From assembly GCA_964646425.1 (NCBI GenBank), contig CAZYEI010000051.1, positions 1-8,070 of the forward strand: 8,070 nucleotides of DNA. The letters run 5' to 3'. This document shows positions 1-6,202 of the stretch, piece after piece. The position numbers and the translations under genes were made by a program. The notes under the pieces were generated by a model, which ran no database searches, was not told the origin of the DNA, and saw only the letters and a list, made by a program, of their open reading frames with translations. How positions within the stretch are numbered: the stretch's first letter is position 1; each line of letters begins with the position of its first letter. This DNA comes from CAZYEI01 sp964646425. GTDB taxonomy: Bacteria > Bacillota_I > Bacilli_A > RFN20 > JAISJY01.

Positions 1-887
1 ATCAAGTTAATAAAATTGGAATTGCGATTATGGGGCAAACTGCTGAATTGGTTCCGGCTGATAAAAAATTATATTCTTTAAGGGATGTTACTGGAACAGT
101 AGAATCATTGCCACTTATTGCTTCAAGCATTATGTCAAAAAAATTAGCTACAGGTAGTGATGCGATTTGTTTAGATGTAAAATATGGCTCTGGTGCTTTT
201 TGTAAAACAATTGATGATGCTAGAGAATTAGCAAAAGCAATGGTTGATATTGGAAAACATTTAGATAAAAATACTAAAGCAATAATTTCTAATATGGAAG
301 AACCATTGGGATATGCAATAGGAAATATTTTAGAAGTTAAAGAGGCTGTAAATACATTGCAAGGTCATGGTCCAAAAGATTTAGTTGAGCTATGTTTATG
401 TGCAGGTTCAATTATGTTGGTACAAGCTGGAATATATGATAATGAAAATACTGCACGTATAGCATTAAAAAATAATTTAGAAAATGGAAAAGCATATGAA
501 AAATTACTTGAATTCATTGATGCCCAAGGTGGCGATATTGCGTATCTAAAAGATTTATCAAAATTTAATGTTGCTAGTAAAATAATTGAAATATCCGCTT
601 CTGAAGCAGGGTATATATGCAAATTAGATGCATTGACTTTAGGCGATGCAGCAATGAAATTGGGTGCAGGTCGTGAAAAGAAAGAGGATTTAATCGATTA
701 CACTGCAGGTATTGTTTTAAATCATAAAGTTGGTGATTATGTAAAAAAAGGCGAAAAAATATTGACAATTTACACAAATGTTAATGATGAAGTGTTAAAT
801 GATGCAAAAAGTGATATTTTATCTGCAATTAAATATAGTAAAGAGAAAATTGAACCAAAATTATTAATTGAAGAAATAATCCAATAA
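1..887 (+). CDS. pdp: Pyrimidine-nucleoside phosphorylase, 5' end missing
   Basis: This enzyme cleaves uridine, thymidine and deoxyuridine with phosphate to a free base and (deoxy)ribose-1-phosphate in cytosolic pyrimidine salvage. The reading frame is open to the window edge (first whole codon at 3), so ATG 30 is internal: the family is about 430 residues and 294 are visible. The pyrimidine-binding trio matching E. coli thymidine phosphorylase Arg171/Ser186/Lys190 is present with exact spacing: Arg at 81-83 (RDVTGTVES), Ser at 126-128 and Lys at 138-140 (ASSIMSKK). The central block (DVKYGSGAF, then EPLGYAIGN.LEVKEA) and the C-terminal domain (LGAGR..KEDLID, then KVGDYVKKGE) follow in the usual order. 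The N-terminal helical part with the first phosphate-binding residues lies outside the window. Similarity is closer to Bacillus Pdp than to DeoA as I remember them. No clear terminator follows. Probably functional. Confidence 0.95.
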   Translation, partial: QVNKIGIAIMGQTAELVPADKKLYSLRDVTGTVESLPLIASSIMSKKLATGSDAICLDVKYGSGAFCKTIDDARELAKAMVDIGKHLDKNTKAIISNMEEPLGYAIGNILEVKEAVNTLQGHGPKDLVELCLCAGSIMLVQAGIYDNENTARIALKNNLENGKAYEKLLEFIDAQGGDIAYLKDLSKFNVASKIIEISASEAGYICKLDALTLGDAAMKLGAGREKKEDLIDYTAGIVLNHKVGDYVKKGEKILTIYTNVNDEVLNDAKSDILSAIKYSKEKIEPKLLIEEIIQ

Positions 888-921
888 AAAATAATATTGA
901 TATGATTTTTTTTGATAATTA

Positions 922-949
922 TTGACATTTTATATGCTTATGATAAAAT
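922..949 (+). promoter_or_regulatory. Sigma-A type promoter with extended -10
   Basis: A perfect -35 box TTGACA (922-927) is followed after 16 bases by TAAAAT (944-949), preceded by TG at 941-942, giving an extended -10. Transcription would start near 956 and leave a leader of about 180 nt before the gene at 1136. This is the best promoter match I see in the window and probably drives the two membrane-protein genes, and perhaps the pilus genes by read-through. Confidence 0.7.
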
Positions 950-1135
950 AAAGTTGTGTTTAAATTATATTATATATAATTTTGTGCATCTGCATATTTG
1001 ATTTATGGAGCAAATTAAATATATATTTAGTCAATACTAAAGTAAGTTTGCATATAAATATATTGATATAAATTTTAAAACAAATGAGATATTACTCTCA
1101 TAATATTTAGTTTTAATGTAAAGGAGTTAAGAATT
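950..1135 (+). promoter_or_regulatory. Long AT-rich leader with small hairpins, no recognised riboswitch
   Basis: This non-coding stretch between the predicted start point and the gene at 1136 holds several possible structures: TTTAGT(1026-1031)/ACTAAA(1036-1041) with a four-base loop, enclosed by a possible GCAAA(1010-1014)/TTTGC(1047-1051) pairing, and ATGAGA(1084-1089)/TCTCAT(1096-1101) with a six-base loop. A 14-base palindrome TAAATATATATTTA lies at 1016-1029 and would compete with the first hairpin. I recognise no known riboswitch, T-box or protein leader. At this AT content short hairpins also arise by chance. Confidence 0.3.
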
Positions 1136-1954
1136 ATGAAAAATAAGAATAGAAGTTTATTAACAATAGTTATGTCTATTATCTTAATTGCATTAGTTAT
1201 TTTTGCATTTATTCCTAATATTTTAAGCAATTTCTTATTAGAACATAGATATTTAGCTATTGTAATTGGTTTAGTGGCATTGATTACTTGTTGTGGTTAT
1301 CTAGTTATTTCATCACAAATTGCTATTGAAGAAAATTTTGCTGTAAATAATGATTCACTAATTGATGATGTTGTAACAAATAATTTAGAAAAAAAAATTA
1401 ACGAAGAAGTAAAAGAAGAAACTCCTGCTGAAGAATTGACTAATAATGGTGATGCTCCTAAAACTGAAGAATCTCCTGAAATCGTTCGTTTAGATTATAG
1501 TTTTAAATCAAAATTGATTCTTTCTTCTGATGAAGTAAAAGACTATTACAACAATATTGTTACTTATGCTTTATCATATGGTGCTAAGTTAAGAAAAAGT
1601 TGGAAAAAAGAAACTATTTATCTTGGAAGAAAAATATTTGCTATTCTAACATTTAAAGGAAAAAAATTGTGTGTTTCATTTGCTTTAGATCCAAAAGACT
1701 ATGAGAATAGTAAATATTTCTTTAAAGATGTTTCAAGTATAAAGAAATTTGAAAAAACACCCTTGTTGATGAAAATTACATCAAATAGAAAAGTTAAGTA
1801 CGCAAAAGATTTATTAAATTTAATCTTTACAAATAATGGATTACTAGACAAAAAAATTGAAGTTTCTTTTGAAAATATTCCATTAGAAACAAAAGATGAA
1901 TTAATTATAAATGGACTAATTAAAGATCCAACAAAAGAAAAAGTAAATGCTTAA
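1136..1954 (+). CDS. Two-helix membrane protein with conserved unnamed C-terminal domain
   Basis: Start ATG 1136 follows AAAGGAG (1120-1126) at 9 bases. The 272-residue protein has two hydrophobic helices (about 8-30 and 39-60), an acidic Glu/Asn-rich linker (about 62-116) and a basic alpha/beta-looking domain (about 121-232). This domain contains LGRK, KGKKLCVSFALDP (174-186), KY-F-DVS and, near its end, KYAKDLL (221-227). I remember closely similar blocks (R-SWK, GR, KG-LC-Y-ALDP, K-KYAK-LI) at the end of many uncharacterised Bacillota proteins, but I know no named function and assign none. The hairpin layout would put the soluble domain on the same side as the N terminus, probably the cytoplasm. 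It lies 27 bases upstream of a smaller protein of the same layout, likely in the same transcript. A cytoplasmic scaffold or nucleic-acid contact is possible for the basic domain, but this is speculation. Confidence 0.8.
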   Translation: MKNKNRSLLTIVMSIILIALVIFAFIPNILSNFLLEHRYLAIVIGLVALITCCGYLVISSQIAIEENFAVNNDSLIDDVVTNNLEKKINEEVKEETPAEELTNNGDAPKTEESPEIVRLDYSFKSKLILSSDEVKDYYNNIVTYALSYGAKLRKSWKKETIYLGRKIFAILTFKGKKLCVSFALDPKDYENSKYFFKDVSSIKKFEKTPLLMKITSNRKVKYAKDLLNLIFTNNGLLDKKIEVSFENIPLETKDELIINGLIKDPTKEKVNA

Positions 1955-1965
1955 TATAAATAATG

Positions 1966-1971
1966 AAAGGA
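1966..1971 (+). promoter_or_regulatory. Ribosome binding site that sets start at 1982
   Basis: AAAGGA ends at 1971, leaving 10 bases to ATG 1982 but only one base to the in-frame TTG at 1973. The ATG is therefore the credible start. Confidence 0.7.
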
Positions 1972-1981
1972 ATTGAATAAT

Positions 1982-2284
1982 ATGAAAAAGAATTTAAATA
2001 AATCAATGATTGCTTTATATGTTGCTATTGTAGTTCTTGCTGTTTTTGTAAGTTTATTAATTGATAAGACTGGAAATGCAGGATACAAGGTTGCTTTATC
2101 AATCTGCTTATTAGGATTGGTTATTGTGATTTGTGCTTATCATTTAGAAAATAGAAAGCCTAAGTCTTTAGCAGATAATGTTTCTGAAGATTCATATGCT
2201 GTAATTAATAAAGATGTTTATGCAATTAAAGTTGACAAAGAAGATAAAGAAAATGTTACAATTAAATTAACAAGAAAAAATTAA
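1982..2284 (+). CDS. Small two-helix membrane protein, function unknown
   Basis: A 100-residue protein, with the start moved from TTG 1973 to ATG 1982 on ribosome binding site spacing. It has a short basic N terminus (MKKNLNK), two membrane helices (about 8-28 and 34-54) joined by a very short loop, and a charged tail of about 45 residues (SLADNVSEDSYAV, then KVDKEDKENVTIKL). By the positive-inside rule both ends should be cytoplasmic. I do not recognise a family. Its layout repeats that of the larger protein just upstream, without that protein's conserved domain, so the two may form a pair or hetero-complex; this is inference from position and topology only. It is the last gene before the 14-bp hairpin and therefore probably ends the transcription unit that begins near 956. 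Confidence 0.7.
   Translation: MKKNLNKSMIALYVAIVVLAVFVSLLIDKTGNAGYKVALSICLLGLVIVICAYHLENRKPKSLADNVSEDSYAVINKDVYAIKVDKEDKENVTIKLTRKN
2232..2262 (+). promoter_or_regulatory. Possible promoter inside the 3' end of the preceding gene
   Basis: TTGACA (2232-2237) and TACAAT (2257-2262) with TG at 2254-2255 form an extended -10 arrangement, but the spacer of 19 bases is longer than ideal. If real, the pilus operon would have its own promoter and the hairpin at 2298-2330 would sit in its leader. The match lies in coding sequence and may be chance. Confidence 0.25.
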
Positions 2285-2297
2285 TAAAATAAGTTTT

Positions 2298-2330
2298 ATA
2301 TAGATTGAGGCCAAATGCCTCAATCTATAT
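2298..2330 (+). terminator. Perfect 14-bp hairpin, probable weak terminator or attenuator
   Basis: The arms 2298-2311 and 2317-2330 pair without mismatch around a five-base loop (CAAAT); the top five pairs (GAGGC/GCCTC) are GC-rich for this genome. The following bases (TTATATGGAG) are only partly T-rich, so termination is probably incomplete. It lies between the two membrane-protein genes and the pilus operon, and its 3' arm ends six bases before the ribosome binding site of the first prepilin. Confidence 0.65.
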
Positions 2331-2335
2331 TTATA

Positions 2336-2340
2336 TGGAG
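2336..2340 (+). promoter_or_regulatory. Ribosome binding site that sets start at 2348
   Basis: TGGAG lies 7 bases before ATG 2348. The earlier in-frame ATG at 2315 sits in the loop/3' arm of the hairpin, has no ribosome binding site and would add 11 residues before the basic prepilin leader. Confidence 0.7.
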
Positions 2341-2347
2341 AAATAGT

Positions 2348-2737
2348 ATGAAAAATAAAAAAAGAGGATTTACATTAATAGAAACCCTTGTTGCTATAGC
2401 ATGTTCATCTATAGTATTTTTAAGTATGATTTCTTCATTATATTTTTTAAGTGTTATGAATAATAAGGTTTTACTAGATTCATCAATTAATTATAATCTA
2501 GCAAATTTAAAAGATACAATAATTGAAAATAAATATTTCGATGAAAATAAATTTAGTATTGATGAGAATAGTAAGAATTTATTATATGATGGGAAAATAA
2601 TTTCAAATGGTGTCGAAATTGTTGCTTGCAACATATATGAAAAATTTGATTCAAATAATCAAAAATTTGTTTATTGTTTTATTCGATATATCAATTCTTC
2701 GAATATAGTTGAAAATATGGTTTTTATTATTGAGTAG
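2348..2737 (+). CDS. Type IV prepilin-like protein (minor pilin candidate)
   Basis: A 129-residue protein with a classic class III signal: basic leader MKNKKRG (1-7), cleavage expected between Gly7 and Phe8, mature start FTLIETLVAI with Glu at mature position 5, then a hydrophobic helix to about residue 37. The C-terminal part is short and Asn/Lys-rich with cysteines at 94 and 110 (plus 19 in the helix), so one disulfide is possible. PilD would cut and N-methylate it in the membrane, and Glu5 normally neutralises the N terminus of the neighbouring subunit in the filament. The family cannot be fixed further. Its size and non-repetitive head fit a minor pilin (PilV/GspI/GspJ/ComG type) better than an abundant major pilin, but that is inference. 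It is the first gene of the pilus block, directly abutting the next gene. Confidence 0.85.
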   Translation: MKNKKRGFTLIETLVAIACSSIVFLSMISSLYFLSVMNNKVLLDSSINYNLANLKDTIIENKYFDENKFSIDENSKNLLYDGKIISNGVEIVACNIYEKFDSNNQKFVYCFIRYINSSNIVENMVFIIE

Positions 2738-2740
2738 GTG
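2736..2740 (+). promoter_or_regulatory. Ribosome binding site overlapping the previous stop; sets start at 2747
   Basis: AGGTG overlaps the stop codon of the prepilin (TAG 2735-2737) and lies 6 bases before ATG 2747. The in-frame GTG 2738-2740 is part of this site, so it cannot be the start. Confidence 0.65.
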
Positions 2741-2746
2741 AAAAAT

Positions 2747-3592
2747 ATGGGAGAAATTATTAAATCTAAAGCTAAAAAACAAGAAATAAAATTTACTATG
2801 CATAAAACAGATAGATTATTAACAAGAAATCGATTAGTAATCCATTATAACAATATTGCTAATCCTTTTATGACCTTATATCTTTATAAAAACGATAAAC
2901 TTGTTATCAATGAAACATACATGTTTGATGAACACGAAATTATTAATGGATTACCAGTTAATATCAATAAAGTAGCTGATATAATTCGTGAATATGTAAC
3001 AAAAATTGATAATATTCAATTAGCTATCAGCAGTGATGATACTTTTAAAACTACAATTTCTTTACCAAAAATAAGTAAGAGAAAAGCTAAAAAATTATAT
3101 AAAGAAGAAGCAAAGAATAACAATGGTGATTTTAAGGATTCATATATGCCATTTTATGAATATTATACACATTCGCTAGGCTATATTTTCTATACATATT
3201 TTATTCCAGTAAATATAGTTAATACATTTGTAAAAATTGCAGCCCTATTAAAAACAAAATTAACTAAAGTAGATTTATTTTCTCATTTTTTGTTTAACAA
3301 TATTTATAGTAAGATTAATGACGATTTTATTCTTCATTATAATGAGTTTGGTATATCTACGTTTGTTTTATCATATAATCATTCATTTTCTGCCGGAATA
3401 TCATTTCGAACAAATGAAAATAAAATGAATCTTTATTATGTTTCATCAATTGTAAAACATAGTTTTGAATTGGAAAAGAAGGAAATAAATACTATTTTTT
3501 CAAATAATGTCAATTGTTTAAAACAATTAAATGATGTTAAAGAAATTGATGTATCGTTTGATACATATAATTTTAAGGGAATAGACTTATGA
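2747..3592 (+). CDS. Divergent PilM-like (actin-fold) pilus assembly protein
   Basis: A 281-residue soluble protein with no signal peptide or membrane helix. I base the PilM call on local patterns: HEIINGLPVNINKVADIIREYV (64-85, given here as landmarks: ING at 66-68, INKVADIIREYV at 73-84) followed by NIQLAIS (89-95) and TTISLPKISKRKAKKLYKEEA (LPKIS at 106-110, KEEA at 119-122) mirrors the PilM order of 'G.I.DG.I.D...A..L', 'V.LA..' and 'R.I.LP.MS..EL...I..EA'. FVKIAALLKTKLTKVDLFS (161-179; VDLFS at 175-179) resembles the PilM segment after its second domain. PilM is a cytoplasmic actin-like ATP-binding protein that docks PilN and the ATPases. Here the first nucleotide loop (IDIGS-type) is replaced by LVIHYNNIANPF (30-41), so ATP binding may be lost. 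The protein abuts the prepilin upstream and overlaps the next prepilin by four bases (ATGA), which suggests translational coupling. Low overall similarity; a structure prediction would settle it. Confidence 0.55.
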   Translation: MGEIIKSKAKKQEIKFTMHKTDRLLTRNRLVIHYNNIANPFMTLYLYKNDKLVINETYMFDEHEIINGLPVNINKVADIIREYVTKIDNIQLAISSDDTFKTTISLPKISKRKAKKLYKEEAKNNNGDFKDSYMPFYEYYTHSLGYIFYTYFIPVNIVNTFVKIAALLKTKLTKVDLFSHFLFNNIYSKINDDFILHYNEFGISTFVLSYNHSFSAGISFRTNENKMNLYYVSSIVKHSFELEKKEINTIFSNNVNCLKQLNDVKEIDVSFDTYNFKGIDL

Positions 3593-3996
3593 AAAAAGGA
3601 TTTAGCCTCGTTGAAGTATTAGTTTCAATGACGATATTTATAATTTCTTTTGCTTCTTGTATTTCAATTTACTTTATTACATTAAAATATAATACAAGAC
3701 AAGAAGAATATTTAGCATTTGAAAATATTTGCTATGAAATTGATAAATATAGTGATAGATATAATAGTCAATGGAATATTGAATATTTTGGTAATGATGC
3801 GAATGTTCAATATTATGATGAAAATTATTTGCATTTAGGCAATGAATCGGATATTAATGCTATAAAATATCAATTAGTGTTTTATTATGAAGAAAATGAT
3901 AAAAATGAATTTGAATTAATTATTGATATTTCTGAAAAAGATACTGGAAGATTCGTGATTAAAAGTTTAAATTACGGAGGTGCTAGATATGAATAG
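3589..3996 (+). CDS. Type IV prepilin-like protein with very short leader
   Basis: A 135-residue prepilin with leader MKKG (only four residues), predicted cleavage Gly4/Phe5, mature start FSLVEVLVSM with Glu at mature position 5, and a hydrophobic helix to about residue 32. The head domain (33-135) is rich in Tyr, Asn, Asp and Glu and ends ...KSLNYGGARYE; a beta-rich stretch AIKYQLVFYYEEND (91-104) and FELIIDIS (108-115) is typical of pseudopilin heads. ATG 3589 overlaps the upstream stop by four bases and follows AAGGGA (3575-3580) at 8 bases. PilD processing and membrane insertion are expected as for the first prepilin. Closest by feel to PilV/PilW or GspI/GspJ-like minor pilins; the exact class is not resolved. 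Confidence 0.85.
   Translation: MKKGFSLVEVLVSMTIFIISFASCISIYFITLKYNTRQEEYLAFENICYEIDKYSDRYNSQWNIEYFGNDANVQYYDENYLHLGNESDINAIKYQLVFYYEENDKNEFELIIDISEKDTGRFVIKSLNYGGARYE
3976..3980 (+). promoter_or_regulatory. Ribosome binding site inside the previous gene; sets start at 3989
   Basis: GGAGG lies 8 bases before ATG 3989. The in-frame GTG at 3980-3982 overlaps this site and is rejected as a start. Confidence 0.75.
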
Positions 3997-4186
3997 AAGA
4001 AAATATGGCACTAAAAAGGGATCAGTTATGATAATTTCAATTATTATATCATTATTTATATCAATCAGTGCATTAACAATTTATACAATAGTTAATCGAT
4101 ATACTTATTCAATAACTAATAGAGTTTCCGATTTACGTGCAGAAGTTTATGATAATGGTAATATTAATTCTAGTAATGGAGAGTAA
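3989..4186 (+). CDS. Short GspK/PilX-like prepilin lacking Glu5
   Basis: A 65-residue protein: basic N terminus MNRRKYGTKKG (1-11), then a hydrophobic helix SVMIISIIISLFISISALTIY (12-32; SVMIIS at the front), then a polar tail of about 33 residues (NRYTYSITNRV..., ending NINSSNGE). The pattern KKG followed by small residue and aliphatic run resembles the N termini of GspK and PilX/ComGG-type pilins, which head pseudopilus tips. If cleaved after Gly11, mature position 5 is Ile, not Glu, as in GspK. The globular head of normal GspK/PilX (well over 100 further residues) is absent. Its start overlaps the upstream prepilin by eight bases and the next gene begins eight bases after its stop. It could be a stripped-down initiating pilin, a decayed gene, or a plain small membrane peptide. 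The call rests on the N terminus and the operon position. Confidence 0.6.
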   Translation: MNRRKYGTKKGSVMIISIIISLFISISALTIYTIVNRYTYSITNRVSDLRAEVYDNGNINSSNGE

Positions 4187-4194
4187 GTAGAGTT

Positions 4195-4980
4195 ATGCTT
4201 TTAAAGGTAATTATATCAATATATTTGTTTATTATAGGAAGCGTTTTTGCAAGTTTTTTTGGTGTAATCATATCACGTGCACCTCGAAATTTAAGCATTG
4301 TTAAACCAGCATCACATTGTGAAAAATGTAATCATGTATTAAAGTGGTACGAAAATATTCCTATTTTAAGTTATATATTTTTAAAAGGTAAGTGTCATAA
4401 TTGTAAAACATCGATTGGTATTACAAGTCTTATTTTTGAATTACTTGGAGGATTAAGCTTTGTATTAACTTATTTTTCATACGGATTTACTGTTGAAACA
4501 ATATTTGTTTTATCAATTGTTGCGATACTTTTATTAATTGCAGGCTATGATTTTAAAACTAATACAATTTTAGATATAACATGGATTGTTTTCTTAATAT
4601 TTTCTATTTTGTTATTTTTCTATAGAATATTTATTTTGAAAGAAAGTTTTATCAATTATTTAATCGGTATGTTAGTAGGTTTTGCTTTCTTTATGGGAAT
4701 TAAATTAGGTGCTCGTCTTATTATGGGCGTTGATGGATTAGGTGGAGGAGATGTAATAATAATGACAATTGCTGGACTAATATTAGGTTGGGACGGATTG
4801 TTAATATCAGTTTTAATTGCATCGATTATTGGCTCTGTCATTGAGTTAGTATTGCTTAAAATTGGAAAAAGAAATCGTGAATCAGAGATTGCCTTTTGCC
4901 CATATCTAGTACTTGGAATATTTATTGCATTATTATATGGCGAAACGATTATTAATTTTTATTTAGGAATGGTGATATAA
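4195..4980 (+). CDS. pilD: Prepilin peptidase / N-methyltransferase
   Basis: This polytopic membrane aspartyl protease cleaves class III leaders after the conserved Gly and methylates the new N terminus of the pilins. The 261-residue protein has the family order: N-terminal helix (ISIYLFIIGSVFASFFG region, 7-23), cytoplasmic zinc-type domain with paired CxxC motifs (Cys42/Cys45 and Cys67/Cys70), then several membrane helices. The two catalytic aspartates are visible: Asp119 in AGYDFKTN (117-123 region; codon at 4549-4551) and Asp186 in GLGGGDV (GxGD motif 183-186). YENIPILSY (52-60) is the usual link between the cysteine pairs. ATG 4195 has only weak Shine-Dalgarno matches (GGAG 4178-4181, GAG 4190-4192), so coupling to the upstream gene is likely. 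The substrates are presumably the three prepilins just upstream. No residue of the known active site is missing. Confidence 0.95.
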   Translation: MLLKVIISIYLFIIGSVFASFFGVIISRAPRNLSIVKPASHCEKCNHVLKWYENIPILSYIFLKGKCHNCKTSIGITSLIFELLGGLSFVLTYFSYGFTVETIFVLSIVAILLLIAGYDFKTNTILDITWIVFLIFSILLFFYRIFILKESFINYLIGMLVGFAFFMGIKLGARLIMGVDGLGGGDVIIMTIAGLILGWDGLLISVLIASIIGSVIELVLLKIGKRNRESEIAFCPYLVLGIFIALLYGETIINFYLGMVI

Positions 4981-4981
4981 C

Positions 4982-6187
4982 ATGGCTTTTTATAAATGTG
5001 AAGTTATAAATGAATTAGGACAAAAGAAATATTTGGTAAAAGAAGCTGTTGATGAAATAAGTCTTCGTGCTTTTCTTAAACATGATAATTTAATTTTAAT
5101 CAAAGCAAAAATGATTGTCGAAAAAGAACCAAATGTTTTCTTTTCGGTAAGCAGTAAAGTAAAAATATCTGAAGTTGTTGTATTCTTAAGACAGTTTTCC
5201 GTTATGGTTAATGCTTCGATTTCAATTTCCGATTCATTAAATGCTTTAAAAACACAAAAATTTAGCAAGTCCTTTCAAAAAGTATTAATGACCATTCATA
5301 ATGATATTTTATCAGGAAAATTATTGTCAGAAGCATTTGGAAATCATCCTAAAGTTTTCCCGAATTTCTTTGTAGAAATGGTTGCTATTGGTGAAGTTTC
5401 TGGCTCACTTGATACGGTTTTATCTTCAATGGCTGATTATTATGAAAAAGATCAGAAGATAAAGAAGAAAGCCAAGTCTGCATTAGTGTATCCTTTAGTA
5501 TTATTAGTTTTGATTTTTGTTGTTATTATTTTTATGTCACTAGTTATTTTGCCTCAGTTTGCTAGTATGTTTGAGGATTTTGGTGGCTCAATTCCTAAAA
5601 TTACTAGAATTATTTTGTCGATATCTGATTTTATTAAAAATTATATTTATTTTATTGTATTTGGTGCTGTTCTTTTAATTATTGGATTAAAATTTTATTT
5701 TAAAACAAAAATAGGAAAGAAAACAGCTGATAAATTAAAATTAAAATTACCATTTATTGGTCGTATAACTAAAAATTTAATTACTTCAAGATTTACAAGT
5801 GCGTTTATTATCTTATTAAAGAGTGGAATGAATATTACTGATTGCATGGAAAATTTGATAAGAATTCTAAATAATGATGCATTTAGTGAAAAATTTAAAT
5901 ATTCGATTGAAGAAGTTAAACGTGGTAAAAGAATTGCTAAGTCAATTGAAAACACAAATATTTTCCCAAAAATGTTAACTGAAATGATTAATGTTGGCGA
6001 AAAATCTGGAAATCTTGAAGAAGTTCTAGAATCAACTTCATCATTTTTTGAAAATCAAGTTGAGACTTCAATTGCCAAAGCAACTGCAGCACTAGAACCA
6101 ATAATGATTGTATTATTAGGTGGAGTTGTGGCGGTAGTATTAATTTCTGTATATCTACCAATGATTGACTTAATGAATCAAATTTAA
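4982..6187 (+). CDS. pilC: Type IV pilus inner-membrane platform protein PilC/GspF
   Basis: This polytopic protein is the membrane base on which the assembly ATPase acts and through which pilins are added to the filament. The 401 residues hold two copies of the T2SSF domain (about 66-192 and 268-395). Each has the characteristic GE.SG.L motif: VAIGEVSGSLDTVL (134-147) and INVGEKSGNLEEVL (336-349). Conserved prolines precede the helices (VYP 169-171; EP 372-373). Membrane helices are at about 168-192, 222-242 and 374-397. Length matches the family (about 400). ATG 4982 lies one base after the PilD stop, and GGTGAT (4971-4976) lies inside the end of pilD, which fits co-translation. Next gene: the ATPase it works with, 15 bases downstream. 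GspF/ComGB would be an equivalent name, depending on whether the system makes a pilus or a DNA-uptake pseudopilus. Confidence 0.95.
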   Translation: MAFYKCEVINELGQKKYLVKEAVDEISLRAFLKHDNLILIKAKMIVEKEPNVFFSVSSKVKISEVVVFLRQFSVMVNASISISDSLNALKTQKFSKSFQKVLMTIHNDILSGKLLSEAFGNHPKVFPNFFVEMVAIGEVSGSLDTVLSSMADYYEKDQKIKKKAKSALVYPLVLLVLIFVVIIFMSLVILPQFASMFEDFGGSIPKITRIILSISDFIKNYIYFIVFGAVLLIIGLKFYFKTKIGKKTADKLKLKLPFIGRITKNLITSRFTSAFIILLKSGMNITDCMENLIRILNNDAFSEKFKYSIEEVKRGKRIAKSIENTNIFPKMLTEMINVGEKSGNLEEVLESTSSFFENQVETSIAKATAALEPIMIVLLGGVVAVVLISVYLPMIDLMNQI

Positions 6188-6194
6188 AAGGAGG
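6187..6194 (+). promoter_or_regulatory. Strong ribosome binding site of pilB
   Basis: AAAGGAGG, the best Shine-Dalgarno sequence in the window, lies 8 bases before ATG 6203. It suggests that the ATPase is translated independently and efficiently rather than by coupling. Confidence 0.75.
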
Positions 6195-6202
6195 AATATT
6201 AT

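Noticed and set aside
180..205. Unusual Tyr and Cys in the phosphorylase motif DVKYGSGAFC
   Set aside because: The position after Lys already varies between relatives (Thr in Bacillus, Val in E. coli as I recall), so it is not evidence of lost function.
888..921. Terminator for the phosphorylase gene
   Set aside because: There is a run of T residues at about 907-913 but no stable stem before it.
1005..1040. Eleven-residue open frame in the leader (possible leader peptide)
   Set aside because: No Shine-Dalgarno sequence precedes it, and the codons show no run of one amino acid that would suggest attenuation.
950..1135. Cyclic-di-GMP riboswitch, as found before some clostridial pilus genes
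   Set aside because: None of the conserved core bases of the type I or type II class that I know can be found, and the leader precedes membrane proteins rather than the pilins.
2315..2347. Upstream ATG that would lengthen the first prepilin by 11 residues
   Set aside because: It lies in the hairpin loop/arm, has no ribosome binding site, and ATG 2348 gives a normal basic leader with a site 7 bases before it.
3590..3592. Use of TGA as tryptophan (Mycoplasma-type code)
   Set aside because: TGG encodes Trp in several genes, and TGA here forms the ATGA overlap with a real prepilin start.
4990..5268. Antisense open frame within pilC (and similar ones at 365-622, 574-777, 4656-4841 and 5695-5955)
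   Set aside because: All lie opposite well-supported genes, have no ribosome binding site or recognisable domain, and reflect codon bias of the sense strand.
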